The notes below the pieces were generated by a model that was given only the letters and a program-made list of their open reading frames with translations, was not told the DNA's origin and did not search any database. DNA of 64,000 nucleotides from assembly GCA_038206355.1 (NCBI GenBank), contig JBBRAY010000005.1, positions 67,683 through 131,682 on the forward strand, in the 5' to 3' direction. This DNA is from JAPLDB01 sp038206355 (lineage in GTDB: Bacteria; Bacteroidota; Bacteroidia; AKYH767-A; 2013-40CM-41-45). The position numbers were made by a program, and so were the translations under genes. Positions 8,651 to 17,504 of this stretch are shown piece after piece; position 1 is the first letter of the stretch, and each line of letters begins with the position of its first letter.

Positions 8651-10234
8651 TTACCGTATTTTATAAATAAAATCTCCAACCAGTTTTAGGTTCAAAAAAT
8701 AGTCTGAATATACCTGTAGCAGTTGGGGATAATTGCTTGTACTAAACCTTGCCCTTACGGCAATCCGATTTGTATTCAGGAGACTTTTTCTTCTTTCAAC
8801 AGAAAGCGGAATGGAAATGATTGTCCTTGTTGATCCTTCAGCCCTGAAATTCCCGTTCAGCATTGCCGGCGAAATAATATCAGGCACAAAAAGTGAATCG
8901 GTTGCCTGGCCGGCTTCATTCAGCATGATCAGTTGCAGAGAAAACTCATAGGGGAATCCATTGTCGGCAATTAATTTAAATGTACCATCGCCAATATTAT
9001 CATCATTGCCGGGAGTAATGGGAGTGATGTATTCAGTATCTACAAAAAGTAGCTGACTGGCGGCGAATCGCAACGGGAAATTTACTTTCAGATTGGCATC
9101 GAATAATTCATCGGTATAAAGAAAATCATGATGACCGGAAACATTGCCCAGCGGATTTAATTTGAAGTTGAGATTGTAATTCAGTTTCTCAGGAAGATTT
9201 TCAATAAGTGCAACGATATTGCTGTTGGTATTGTCAAGTTGTATAGAATAATAGGTAGAGTTTACCGGTGATGGTGGCGCTCCGGTTTCTGATGCACGAT
9301 TCAGGTTCAATGTTCTGTTTACAAAGTCCGGAGCAACAAGATTAATTGTAGTCCCTGTTCTCTCATTCACAGAACTCATGGAAGTAAGTATGGCCTGTGC
9401 CTCGGCGCCGATGCTGTTTTTTAACGTCAGCGTTGCAGAGATACTATCAATGAGAATACTCCCGTTTAGCAATTTGCCTGTACCAATTCTATTCGTACCG
9501 GAAATGGACACATCACCTTGCCCAAGATATCCTTTTGCATATAACGGTATCAACGACTCAAAACCTGATGTGACATCTACAACAGTATCCCCGGGAATTA
9601 AATCTACCGTAATGCCTGATGTAGAAGTTTGTCCTGTAACAGTATAACTTAACCGGTTATAATCAGTTCCCGTTACTCCTGTCAGGTCAAGTGAGTACCC
9701 TGCCAAATCAAAAAGTCCATTGAAGTCAGTTACTCCACCGGGAGGCGCAGCATCAAGAATCTCTATTTTCTGAAAAGGGATTCCGTTTAGTGTTGCTTTT
9801 GGAATATTAAACGTATAAACCACCGCCGTACTCATGTGATTTTTTGCAGTGAGGTGTGCATGTCCGCTTTTAATGATTGCCTGTGAGAGTTCCACATTTT
9901 GAAGGTCGAGATCCAGATCATTCGGCTGGGAATAAAAAGTAAAGCCCGGTGTCAGTGTGATAAATCCCGGCGAAGAAAAAATAGTGCTTTGTAATGTATC
10001 CTTGATTTGAAAGACGGAATCAAGTGGTGTCGAATAAATATTGCTGTCGAATACAAGCGTTACAGCCCCGTCGGGAGCAGTGAGACTGAGCGAGTCACCG
10101 ATAATATCATTTACAGTTAATGATGCTTTGAATATTGGAGTGAGAAGGTTGACATCCCATTGAGCGGAGTCATTTTCCTTTTTACAGGTTGTTAAAAACA
10201 GAATAATGAACAGGAGGAAAGCAAGACGTTTCAT
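8651..10234 (-). CDS. Large surface lipoprotein of unknown function
   Basis: Start chosen at the Met beginning MKRLAFLLF; the frame extends 13 codons upstream, but only this start gives a clean lipoprotein signal with lipobox LFLTTC (Cys near residue 17). The mature part is about 510 residues, beta-rich, with repeated D-x-x-N/S-L-x-L strands and no enzymatic motif; it resembles the all-beta solute-binding or structural lipoproteins common in Bacteroidota. It is the first gene of the 10234-3830 minus-strand cluster and is followed after 2 bases by the barrel protein, so the two may form an outer-membrane pair. I do not recognise the family precisely. Confidence 0.7.
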   Translation of the reverse strand: MKRLAFLLFIILFLTTCKKENDSAQWDVNLLTPIFKASLTVNDIIGDSLSLTAPDGAVTLVFDSNIYSTPLDSVFQIKDTLQSTIFSSPGFITLTPGFTFYSQPNDLDLDLQNVELSQAIIKSGHAHLTAKNHMSTAVVYTFNIPKATLNGIPFQKIEILDAAPPGGVTDFNGLFDLAGYSLDLTGVTGTDYNRLSYTVTGQTSTSGITVDLIPGDTVVDVTSGFESLIPLYAKGYLGQGDVSISGTNRIGTGKLLNGSILIDSISATLTLKNSIGAEAQAILTSMSSVNERTGTTINLVAPDFVNRTLNLNRASETGAPPSPVNSTYYSIQLDNTNSNIVALIENLPEKLNYNLNFKLNPLGNVSGHHDFLYTDELFDANLKVNFPLRFAASQLLFVDTEYITPITPGNDDNIGDGTFKLIADNGFPYEFSLQLIMLNEAGQATDSLFVPDIISPAMLNGNFRAEGSTRTIISIPLSVERRKSLLNTNRIAVRARFSTSNYPQLLQVYSDYFLNLKLVGDFIYKIR

Positions 10235-10423
10235 GTCAGAAAAATTAAAAAATGATGGCTGGAATTCAGTCAATCTTTGAGTGAAAATTAGAATTCCTGC
10301 AAAGATGCGATTCAGAATGAGAATAGGAAAGAAGAAGTCGCTATGATCAAACGATTTTTACAATAAAATGTTGAATAAAATCGTATTAATTAGTCAGGTT
10401 GCTATCGACCATTTTTCACAATA

Positions 10424-11779
10424 CTACAAAACCGCTTTATAATGCAATGGATTCTTCTTTGTCAATGCATCTCCCGGTTCCGGCACCCAATGGTGTAATC
10501 CGCCCGCAAGTTCATCGTTAAATGTTGTGGGTATCGTTCCGGCCAGTGTCCTTTCTTTCCATGTGAGCTGTTCTTTACCGTCATCCCTTCTTTCCATCGT
10601 AATACATCCTTCAACAGGACAAACCAATGAACATAAATTGCAACCCACGCAATTTTCTTCGATGATATATGGTTTACGGTCAGCACTATTTTCTTTCAGT
10701 CCTATGGCCTGGTGGGCTCCGTCTTCACATGCAGTGTAGCAAAGCTGACAGCCGATACATTTTTCTTCATGAATATCGGCAACGATTTTATATTTCAGGT
10801 TCAGGTCTTCCCAGTGCATAATGTTTTGCAATGCTTTACCACGAAAATCATCCAGCGTCTTAAATCCTTTACTGTCCATATACTGATCAAGTCCTGCAAC
10901 CATTTCACGGATGATTCCAAAACCATAATGCATTACAGCTGTGCAAACCTGAACTGATGCTGCGCCAAGTAAAATAAATTCAACGGCATCCTTCCAGTTT
11001 TCAATGCCACCAATACCTGATATCGGAATGTTAACCGCAGGATGTTGCGCACAGTTTTTCAGCATGTTCATGGCAATCGGTTTTACTGCCGGGCCACAAT
11101 AACCGCCATTGGTACTTTTGCCATCAACAACAGGGTAGGGGACGAAATTATCTATGTCAACGCCAATGATACTTTGAATGGTATTGATGAGTGATATCGC
11201 ATCTCCGCCACCTTCTACAGCAGCAACTGCAGGACGGGTGATGTCAGAAATATTTGGTGTAAGTTTTACAATGACAGGAATTGTTGCTACTTCTTTCACC
11301 CAACTTACAATCGTTTTTAAAACTTTCGGTTCCTGTCCGACTGCGCTTCCCATTCCACGTTCACACATTCCATGCGGACAACCAAAATTCAGTTCCACAC
11401 CATCAGCACCTGCATTTGTAACATCTTTCATGATCTGATGCCATTCTTCTCTGGTCTCCACCATCAATGATGCAATGACTGCATGATTTGGAAATCTTTT
11501 CTTCACTTCTTCAATCTCTCTGAGGTTGTCACGCAGTGGCCTGTCGGTGATCAGTTCAATATTATTAAAACCCATCATCCTCGTGTCGCGGTAATTCACC
11601 GAACCATACCTGGAGGAAACATTTACAACAGGAACGCCTAATGTTTTCCACACAGCGCCACCCCATCCCGCATCAAATGCTTTCATGATCTGGTATCCGC
11701 TGTTAGTAGGAGGGGCGCTGGCCAGCCAGAAAGGGTTGGGGGATTTTATACCTGCGAAGTTGGTTTGAAGATTTGCCAT
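10424..11779 (-). CDS. preA: NAD-dependent dihydropyrimidine dehydrogenase, FMN/Fe-S subunit PreA
   Basis: Catalytic subunit that reduces uracil or thymine to the 5,6-dihydro form. Residues 1-320 are a dihydroorotate dehydrogenase-like FMN barrel (NFGCPHGMCERGMG near residue 130; GIGGIENWKDA near 250). The C-terminal part holds two 4Fe-4S ferredoxin motifs (CIGCQLCYTAC and CVGCNLCSLVCP). The length of 451 matches the mammalian DPD C-terminal half and bacterial PreA. It lies 36 bases after preT and closes the pyrimidine gene cluster. Context with hydA and beta-ureidopropionase argues for catabolic direction. Confidence 0.95.
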   Translation of the reverse strand: MANLQTNFAGIKSPNPFWLASAPPTNSGYQIMKAFDAGWGGAVWKTLGVPVVNVSSRYGSVNYRDTRMMGFNNIELITDRPLRDNLREIEEVKKRFPNHAVIASLMVETREEWHQIMKDVTNAGADGVELNFGCPHGMCERGMGSAVGQEPKVLKTIVSWVKEVATIPVIVKLTPNISDITRPAVAAVEGGGDAISLINTIQSIIGVDIDNFVPYPVVDGKSTNGGYCGPAVKPIAMNMLKNCAQHPAVNIPISGIGGIENWKDAVEFILLGAASVQVCTAVMHYGFGIIREMVAGLDQYMDSKGFKTLDDFRGKALQNIMHWEDLNLKYKIVADIHEEKCIGCQLCYTACEDGAHQAIGLKENSADRKPYIIEENCVGCNLCSLVCPVEGCITMERRDDGKEQLTWKERTLAGTIPTTFNDELAGGLHHWVPEPGDALTKKNPLHYKAVL

Positions 11780-11815
11780 TGTAGATTCCTTTTTAACGCT
11801 GATCTTTAAAATGTT

Positions 11816-13108
11816 CTATTTCTTTAGTGATTCTAAAATTCCTTTTGCTGCTTTCTTCCCATCTGCAACTGCATTCACTACTTCCTGTCCGCCACTCAGT
11901 GCATCTCCGGCGGCGAAATATTTTTTGTTGGAAGTCTGATAATTTTCTGAGACAATTATTTTTCCTTTTTCATCAGATGTGATATTGCAGAGTTTCAAGA
12001 ATTCAACTTGCTTAGATTGGCCGGTTCCTTTAATCACCCAGTCGCAACTTTCAATTGTCTCCTTTCCATCAACCGATGATTTCAATTTTACCCCGCTCAC
12101 TTTTCCATTTTCACCTGTGATCTCAACAGGCGTTACATTAAATAAGCCCTTCGCTCCAACGCTTTTTGCGAGGTCATATTCAAAAGCATAAGCGGGCATT
12201 TCACCTTTTGACCTTCTGTATGCAAGTACTACTTCAGCGCCCATCCTCGCAGCTTCACTCGCTGCATCCATGGCAGTGTTTCCGCCGCCAAGCACGACAA
12301 CTTTTTGCGGTACAGAAACTTTATGATGATTCATTCGAAGTTGCTCTACAAATTCAACTGCTCCCATTACATTTTCAAGATCTTCCCCTTTAATTTTCAA
12401 CGCAGAAGTTTTTCCTAATCCGATACCGATAAATATGGCATTGTAATTATTCTCCAGATTGGAAATTTCTTCTTTGGTAACAATTGGCTTTTCATACGTG
12501 ATATGAAAACCATATTGCTCCTGCAGATATTTCATTTCATTGAGTGCTTCTTCATTGGTGATTTTATAAGGCGCTACACCATGCACCGTGAGTCCGGAAG
12601 GTTTTGATTTTGCTTCAAAAATGTCAACATCAAATCCATGAAGACGGAGTTCACATGCGCAACTTATTCCTGCAGGGCCTGCTCCGATAATGGCAACCTT
12701 TTTTCCATTCGGTTTTCCAATCTGAAAATATTTTTTGTTCGTGGCAATGGCCTTGCTTGTCGCAAACGTCTGAAGGCGTCCGATCTCAATTGCTTTTACA
12801 TCTGAATGATTGTATACACACGCGCCTTCACAAAGCACTTCCGTCGGACAAACCTTTCCGCATGCGTATCCGAAAACATTCGATTCATAAATTGTTTTGG
12901 CCGAACCAAATTCATTCTTTGAATTTATCTGCCTGATAAAAAGAGGAATATCTATTCCTGTAGGGCATGCATTTACACATGGCGCATCATAACAAAATAA
13001 ACAGCGCGAACTTTCAACGTAAGCTTCCGTTTCGCTCATCAGTGGTTTGACCTGTGCGAAGTTTTCGGAAAATTCTTTTTCTGTTTTTGGCGATTTAAAT
13101 TCTGACAT
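11816..13108 (-). CDS. preT: NAD-dependent dihydropyrimidine dehydrogenase, flavin subunit PreT
   Basis: FAD/NAD(P)-binding partner of PreA, passing electrons between NADH and the PreA iron-sulfur clusters. The N-terminal region has a cysteine-rich cluster domain (CLFCYDAPCVNACPTGIDIP), then two Rossmann dinucleotide motifs, GAGPAGISCACEL near residue 142 and GGGNTAMDAASEA near residue 270, and a C-terminal AAGDALSGG FAD motif. At 430 residues it matches E. coli PreT and the GltD-like family; the adjacent preA removes the ambiguity with glutamate synthase small subunit. It is in the same orientation, with 36 bases to preA and 91 from the amidohydrolase gene. Confidence 0.95.
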   Translation of the reverse strand: MSEFKSPKTEKEFSENFAQVKPLMSETEAYVESSRCLFCYDAPCVNACPTGIDIPLFIRQINSKNEFGSAKTIYESNVFGYACGKVCPTEVLCEGACVYNHSDVKAIEIGRLQTFATSKAIATNKKYFQIGKPNGKKVAIIGAGPAGISCACELRLHGFDVDIFEAKSKPSGLTVHGVAPYKITNEEALNEMKYLQEQYGFHITYEKPIVTKEEISNLENNYNAIFIGIGLGKTSALKIKGEDLENVMGAVEFVEQLRMNHHKVSVPQKVVVLGGGNTAMDAASEAARMGAEVVLAYRRSKGEMPAYAFEYDLAKSVGAKGLFNVTPVEITGENGKVSGVKLKSSVDGKETIESCDWVIKGTGQSKQVEFLKLCNITSDEKGKIIVSENYQTSNKKYFAAGDALSGGQEVVNAVADGKKAAKGILESLKK

Positions 13109-13199
13109 TTTTGAAGTGACGAAGTAATTAAGTAACTGGGTATTTGATTCTAATCAAGTTTGTTTTTCCTGCCTACTGCCGCTCTAAACTGCTGCTGTT

Positions 13200-14063
13200 T
13201 CACAACTCCACCAATTTTCCGTAAGTCTCCGGCCTTCTGTCGCGGAAAAACTGCCATGTTGAACGCACTTCTTCAATCATATCGAGGTCAAATTCTGCAA
13301 TAAGCAATTCATCTTTGTCTTCTGATGCCTGTGAAAAAATTTGTCCGCGGGGATCTACGAAGTAGGAGGTACCATAAAACTTTCCGAGGTTCCATGGTTT
13401 TTCTTCTCCGACGCGATTGATACATCCCATAAAGTATCCATTGGCAGCAGCATGGGCGGGTTGTTCCAGCTTCCAGAGGTATTGTGAAAGTCCCGCTACA
13501 GTGGCTGACGGATTGTAAACGATCTCTGCTCCGTTCAATCCCAGGCATCTTGCACCATCAGGGAAATGCCTGTCGTAACATATGTAAACACCAACCTTTG
13601 CATACTTGGTTTGAAAAACAGGATAACCAAGATTACCCGGTTTGAAGAAAAATTTTTCCCAGAAACCTGAAGTATGTGGAATGTGATTCTTTCTATACTT
13701 CCCAAGATATTTTCCATCGGCATCAATTACAGCAGCAGTATTGTATAAAACTCCTGCTTGTTCCTTTTCATAAACCGGAACGATGATTACCATGTTGTAT
13801 TTCTTCGCATACTCCTGCATCAGTTCAACTGTTGGTCCGGGAACTGTTTCAGCGCTTTCGTACCATTTCTTATCCTGGCCCGGACAGAAATAAGGCGTGT
13901 TAAATATTTCCTGCAGACAAAGTATTTGAACGCCCTCCTTACCTGCATTTTCGATAAAAGGAATGTGCTTTGCAATCATTGCATCCACAATTTCCTTTAT
14001 ACTTCCCTCGCCCTCCGTTTTAGGAAGAGACATTTGAATTAATCCTGATTTTATTTTTCGCAT
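13200..14063 (-). CDS. Beta-ureidopropionase (N-carbamoyl-beta-alanine amidohydrolase), nitrilase family
   Basis: Third step of reductive pyrimidine breakdown, hydrolysing N-carbamoyl-beta-alanine to beta-alanine, CO2 and ammonia. The 287-residue protein is a nitrilase-superfamily hydrolase with the catalytic triad Glu52 (in CLQEIFNTPY), Lys125 (in YRKNHIPH) and Cys162 (in YICYDRHFPD). The segment RPETYGKL at the C terminus is typical of carbamoyl-amidohydrolases of the beta-alanine synthase/N-carbamoylputrescine amidase group. N-carbamoylputrescine amidase is the main alternative by sequence; the neighbours preT/preA and hydA decide for the pyrimidine role. A palindrome separates it from hydA upstream. 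Confidence 0.88.
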   Translation of the reverse strand: MRKIKSGLIQMSLPKTEGEGSIKEIVDAMIAKHIPFIENAGKEGVQILCLQEIFNTPYFCPGQDKKWYESAETVPGPTVELMQEYAKKYNMVIIVPVYEKEQAGVLYNTAAVIDADGKYLGKYRKNHIPHTSGFWEKFFFKPGNLGYPVFQTKYAKVGVYICYDRHFPDGARCLGLNGAEIVYNPSATVAGLSQYLWKLEQPAHAAANGYFMGCINRVGEEKPWNLGKFYGTSYFVDPRGQIFSQASEDKDELLIAEFDLDMIEEVRSTWQFFRDRRPETYGKLVEL

Positions 14064-14120
14064 ATTAATTTATTTTGCCATTAATTTCAATAATTCAAAC
14101 TGCTATTGCCTGGTGTTAAT

Positions 14121-14150
14121 TCGTGATCCCGATAGCTATCGGGATCGCGA
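14121..14150. repeat. 30-bp near-perfect palindrome containing CCCGATAGCTATCGGG
   Basis: The two halves match with a single T/G exception and meet in the central AGCT. It starts one base after the hydA stop codon (minus strand) and lies between hydA and the beta-ureidopropionase gene, so as RNA it would form a very stable hairpin within the operon. The core CCCGATAGCTATCGGG is, from memory, a widespread intergenic motif in Bacteroidota. It could act as a terminator, an mRNA-end stabiliser or a REP-like mobile repeat. A half copy (GCTATCGGGA) occurs near 23580. Confidence 0.8.
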
Positions 14151-15533
14151 CTATATTATACCTGAAATTTTATTCCTCTTCACAAATTTCCCATATCCCT
14201 TTTTAATTTTCACTTTGCCATTGTCAACGGCAACTTCACCCCTGAGAATTGTTGTTTTTGTTTTGCCCTTTACTTTCCATCCTTCATAACCTGAATAATC
14301 CACATTCATGTGATGGGTTTTTGCTGACAAGGTATGTTCTTCATTTGGATCGAAGATTATAAGATCAGCATCGCTTCCCACAGCAACACAACCCTTCTTC
14401 GGAAACATACCAAATATTTTTGCTGCATTGGTTGAACTTACTTCTACAAATTTATTCAATGTTATTTTTCCTTTCTGCACGCCTTCGCTGAAAAGTAATT
14501 CCATCCTGTTTTCAATGGCAGGATGTCCATTGGGGATCTTTGAAAAATCTTTTTCTCCCATTTTTTTCTGCTCCCACATAAAAGGACAATGATCAGTTGC
14601 CACCACCTGAATCGTACCCTGATTAATGCCGGCCCATAAAGTGGCCTGGTCCTTCTTCTCACGCAAAGGAGGGCTCATCACCCATTTCGCGCCTTCAAAA
14701 TCCTTTTCATATAAACTTGCATCAAGTATTAAATACTGAATGCAGGTCTCAACATAAACTTTTTGATTTCTTTTTTCATTATCCCGTATATGATTGAGTG
14801 CGCCTTCACAGGTCATGTGGACAACGTATGCAGGGCAGCCCGTGTAGTTCGCCATATCAGCAAATCTTCCTGTGGCTTCAGCCTCTGTAATTTCAGGTTG
14901 AGAGAGGTAGTGATAGAGAGGAGACAATTTCCCTTCCTCACGGTGCTTTGCGATTAAAAAATCAATCATGTCGCCATTGGTTGCATGAACGGTCACCATC
15001 CCTCCGCACTTTTTTACTTCATTCATCAGACCTACCATTTGCCTGTCATCAATCATCAGTGCACCTTTATAAGCCATGAATGTTTTAAAAGAAGTGATGC
15101 CTTCATTATTAACCATTTCAACAATTTCCTTTTTTGTATCTTCATTGAAATCGGTAACGGCCATATGAAATGAATAATCGCCGTAACAATTTCCATTGCT
15201 TCTTCCTTGCCACTGCACCAATGCATGACGAAGTGATTTGCCTTGCGTTTGAAGAATAAAGTCAATCACCATCGTAGTTCCCCCATGCAATGCTGCAAGT
15301 GTTCCGGTTTCATAATTGTCACTTGAAAAGGTTCCCATGAATGGCATGTCAAGGTGAACATGCGGATCAATTCCCCCGGGAAAAATCATTTTGCCGGAAC
15401 CATCAATGGTTACATCAGCCTTTATTTTCAGATTTTTCCCTATGGCAGAGATTACTTCGCCGTCAATAAAAATGTCAGCAATATAATCTTCAGATGAGGT
15501 AACAATTCTACCGTTGGTTATCAGTAATGACAT
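14151..15533 (-). CDS. hydA: Dihydropyrimidinase
   Basis: Zinc-dependent amidohydrolase opening dihydrouracil/dihydrothymine to the N-carbamoyl-beta-amino acid. The 460 residues start with a small beta domain, then the metal motif DPHVHLDMPF near residue 57. A lysine in the SFKTFMAYKG segment near residue 150 is the expected carboxylated bridge. Further motifs are VVHMTCEGA and VATDHCPF near residue 315. The length equals the family norm. It lies 33 bases after the cytosine deaminase gene and upstream of beta-ureidopropionase, giving the pathway order. Hydantoinase or allantoinase activities are possible by family, but the context favours dihydropyrimidines. Confidence 0.93.
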   Translation of the reverse strand: MSLLITNGRIVTSSEDYIADIFIDGEVISAIGKNLKIKADVTIDGSGKMIFPGGIDPHVHLDMPFMGTFSSDNYETGTLAALHGGTTMVIDFILQTQGKSLRHALVQWQGRSNGNCYGDYSFHMAVTDFNEDTKKEIVEMVNNEGITSFKTFMAYKGALMIDDRQMVGLMNEVKKCGGMVTVHATNGDMIDFLIAKHREEGKLSPLYHYLSQPEITEAEATGRFADMANYTGCPAYVVHMTCEGALNHIRDNEKRNQKVYVETCIQYLILDASLYEKDFEGAKWVMSPPLREKKDQATLWAGINQGTIQVVATDHCPFMWEQKKMGEKDFSKIPNGHPAIENRMELLFSEGVQKGKITLNKFVEVSSTNAAKIFGMFPKKGCVAVGSDADLIIFDPNEEHTLSAKTHHMNVDYSGYEGWKVKGKTKTTILRGEVAVDNGKVKIKKGYGKFVKRNKISGII

Positions 15534-15566
15534 GGTTTCAATTTGAGACTTGAAAAATAGGAAAAA

Positions 15567-16001
15567 TTATAACTCGCCAATGTCTTCATTCCAAAGTTCG
15601 GGCTTCTCCGAAATAAATTTGCGCATCATCTGCTTGCATTCTTCTGATTCAAGATTGATTACTTCAACTCCATGCGACTCCATAAATTCTTTTGCACCTG
15701 CAAACGTTTCGTTCTCTCCGGCATAAACTTTTTTGATTCCAAACTGAACAACAGCACCAGCGCAAAGATAACAAGGCATGAGGGTAGAGTAGAGGATAGC
15801 ATTTTTATAATTGCCAAGCCTTCCGGCATTTCGAAGACAATCAATCTCAGCATGTGTAACCGGGTCGCCATCCTGCACACGCTTGTTATGCCCGCGCCCG
15901 ATTATTTTTCCAAATCGCACCAGTACAGATCCTATCGGTATTCCTCCTTCAGTTATTCCCTGCCTGGCTTCGGCAATTGCTTCATTTAAAAATTCATCCA
16001 T
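15567..16001 (-). CDS. Cytosine deaminase, yeast Fcy1-like
   Basis: A 144-residue zinc deaminase of the CDA fold, predicted to convert cytosine to uracil. The zinc-site motifs are HAEID (His/Glu near residue 53) and PCYLCAGA (two cysteines near 82 and 85). It resembles Saccharomyces Fcy1 rather than the usual bacterial CodA amidohydrolase: GGVPIG-like GGIPIGSVLV near residue 20, GRGHNKR near 35, and above all the C-terminal WNEDIGE, matching WFEDIGE of Fcy1. The NCS1 permease gene ends 6 bases upstream of it, forming a take-up-and-deaminate pair ahead of uracil catabolism. Guanine deaminase or TadA are less likely because of the C terminus and context. Confidence 0.85.
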   Translation of the reverse strand: MDEFLNEAIAEARQGITEGGIPIGSVLVRFGKIIGRGHNKRVQDGDPVTHAEIDCLRNAGRLGNYKNAILYSTLMPCYLCAGAVVQFGIKKVYAGENETFAGAKEFMESHGVEVINLESEECKQMMRKFISEKPELWNEDIGEL

Positions 16002-16007
16002 AAGATT

Positions 16008-17492
16008 TTAAATAGTTGAGTGATTGATTTGTTGATTGGAATTCCGGTTTTTTTGTTGCATGAGTATCAGGTATGTGAAAAACGAAACAGCAAACCCTAC
16101 AAACCATGCATAATTGTAAAGATGAGAAATCCATTCCGGAAAAATATCTTTTGAAATGACATTTATCGTAAGCAGGAAGCCGGGAATGTTGGGAATGATT
16201 CCTGCCAGCAGTGCGATGAGCGCAATCCTGTTCAAACCATTACTATACTTGTAAATTCCCTGATGAGAGTATAAATCGTCTGTAATTAATTTTTTATGCC
16301 GGATAAAAAAATAATCAGCAATCATAATTCCTCCGACGGGTCCCAGTAAACTGGAATATGCAATGAGCCACGTAAAAATATATCCTGATGGATCTGAAAT
16401 CAGTTTCCAGGGGAAAATTAATATTCCGATTACGCCTGTAATATATCCTCCCATTCTGAAATTTATTTTCGCCGGGTAAAGGTTTGCAAAATCATTTGCC
16501 GGACTTACAATATTGGCTGCAATATTGGTAGCCAGCGTTGATATCGCCACTGCAATCATTGCCACACTGACCAGAAATTTACTTTCAAATTTTCCGGCAA
16601 GGACCAATGGATCCCAGATCGTTTCTCCGTAAATAATTAATGTTGCAGAGGTAACCACAACTCCGATAAAACTAAATAAGGTCATAGAAGGTGGAAGCCC
16701 TATGGCCTGACCGGTAATCTGCGCACGCTGACTTTTTGCATACCGCGTAAAATCAGGAATGTTTAGTGAGAGTGTAGCCCAGAATCCAACCATCCCTGTT
16801 AATCCCGGAAAGAAAAAATTCCAGAACTCAGCGTTGGTCGCAAATTTAGAAGGTTGAGAAAGTATCGGACCCAAACCATTTCCTGCATTGATGGCCCAGA
16901 ACAAAAGTGCAAGTGCCGCAATCGGTAAAAAAAATGCTTTGAAGACAAGTAACTTTTTGATGCTGTCTACGCCAAGGTAAACAATATACATATTCAACAA
17001 CCAGAAAATGAAAAATGAAATAGCGGGCCCTGTTTGCAATCCGAATGAATCAGGAAATATTTGTGGCAAATTTTCAAACGACGGAAACCATATCTTAAAC
17101 ATGAGGTACAGGGCATAACCACCAATCCACGTTTGAATTCCAAACCATCCGCAAGCAACAATAGCACGAAGCATAGCAGGTATGTTGGCACCCTTTACCC
17201 CAAAACTCGCACGGGCCAATACAGGAAATGGTATACCGTATTTCGCTCCGGCATGTCCGTTTAATATCATCGGAATGAGCACCACTGTATTGCCGATAAA
17301 TATGGTGAGAATGGCCTGCCACCAGTTCATTCCACCTGAGATGAGCGAACTGGCAAGCATGTAAGTTGGAATACACAAACTCATGCTGATCCAGAGTGCG
17401 GCATAGTTCCATGTGTTCCACGTCCTCTTTTCCTGTGGAACAGGAGCAAGGTCCTCACTATATAAAGTTGAATTATTTTTCACATCAGTCAT
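16008..17492 (-). CDS. NCS1 family nucleobase:cation symporter
   Basis: A 494-residue membrane protein with about 12 transmembrane helices of the NCS1 (cytosine/uracil/allantoin/hydantoin permease) family. Recognisable features are the N-terminal PQEKRTWNTWNYAALWISM segment, GIPFPVLARASFGVKGANIP near residue 90, and LLGPVGGIMIADYFFIRHK near residue 385, which is shared by Mhp1 and Fur-type carriers. It imports a pyrimidine base, most likely cytosine or uracil given that it abuts the cytosine deaminase (6 bases) and dihydropyrimidinase. Hydantoin or allantoin remain possible substrates. The ORF6N gene ends 12 bases upstream in the same orientation. Confidence 0.92.
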   Translation of the reverse strand: MTDVKNNSTLYSEDLAPVPQEKRTWNTWNYAALWISMSLCIPTYMLASSLISGGMNWWQAILTIFIGNTVVLIPMILNGHAGAKYGIPFPVLARASFGVKGANIPAMLRAIVACGWFGIQTWIGGYALYLMFKIWFPSFENLPQIFPDSFGLQTGPAISFFIFWLLNMYIVYLGVDSIKKLLVFKAFFLPIAALALLFWAINAGNGLGPILSQPSKFATNAEFWNFFFPGLTGMVGFWATLSLNIPDFTRYAKSQRAQITGQAIGLPPSMTLFSFIGVVVTSATLIIYGETIWDPLVLAGKFESKFLVSVAMIAVAISTLATNIAANIVSPANDFANLYPAKINFRMGGYITGVIGILIFPWKLISDPSGYIFTWLIAYSSLLGPVGGIMIADYFFIRHKKLITDDLYSHQGIYKYSNGLNRIALIALLAGIIPNIPGFLLTINVISKDIFPEWISHLYNYAWFVGFAVSFFTYLILMQQKNRNSNQQINHSTI

Positions 17493-17504
17493 ATAGTTTT
17501 CTGA

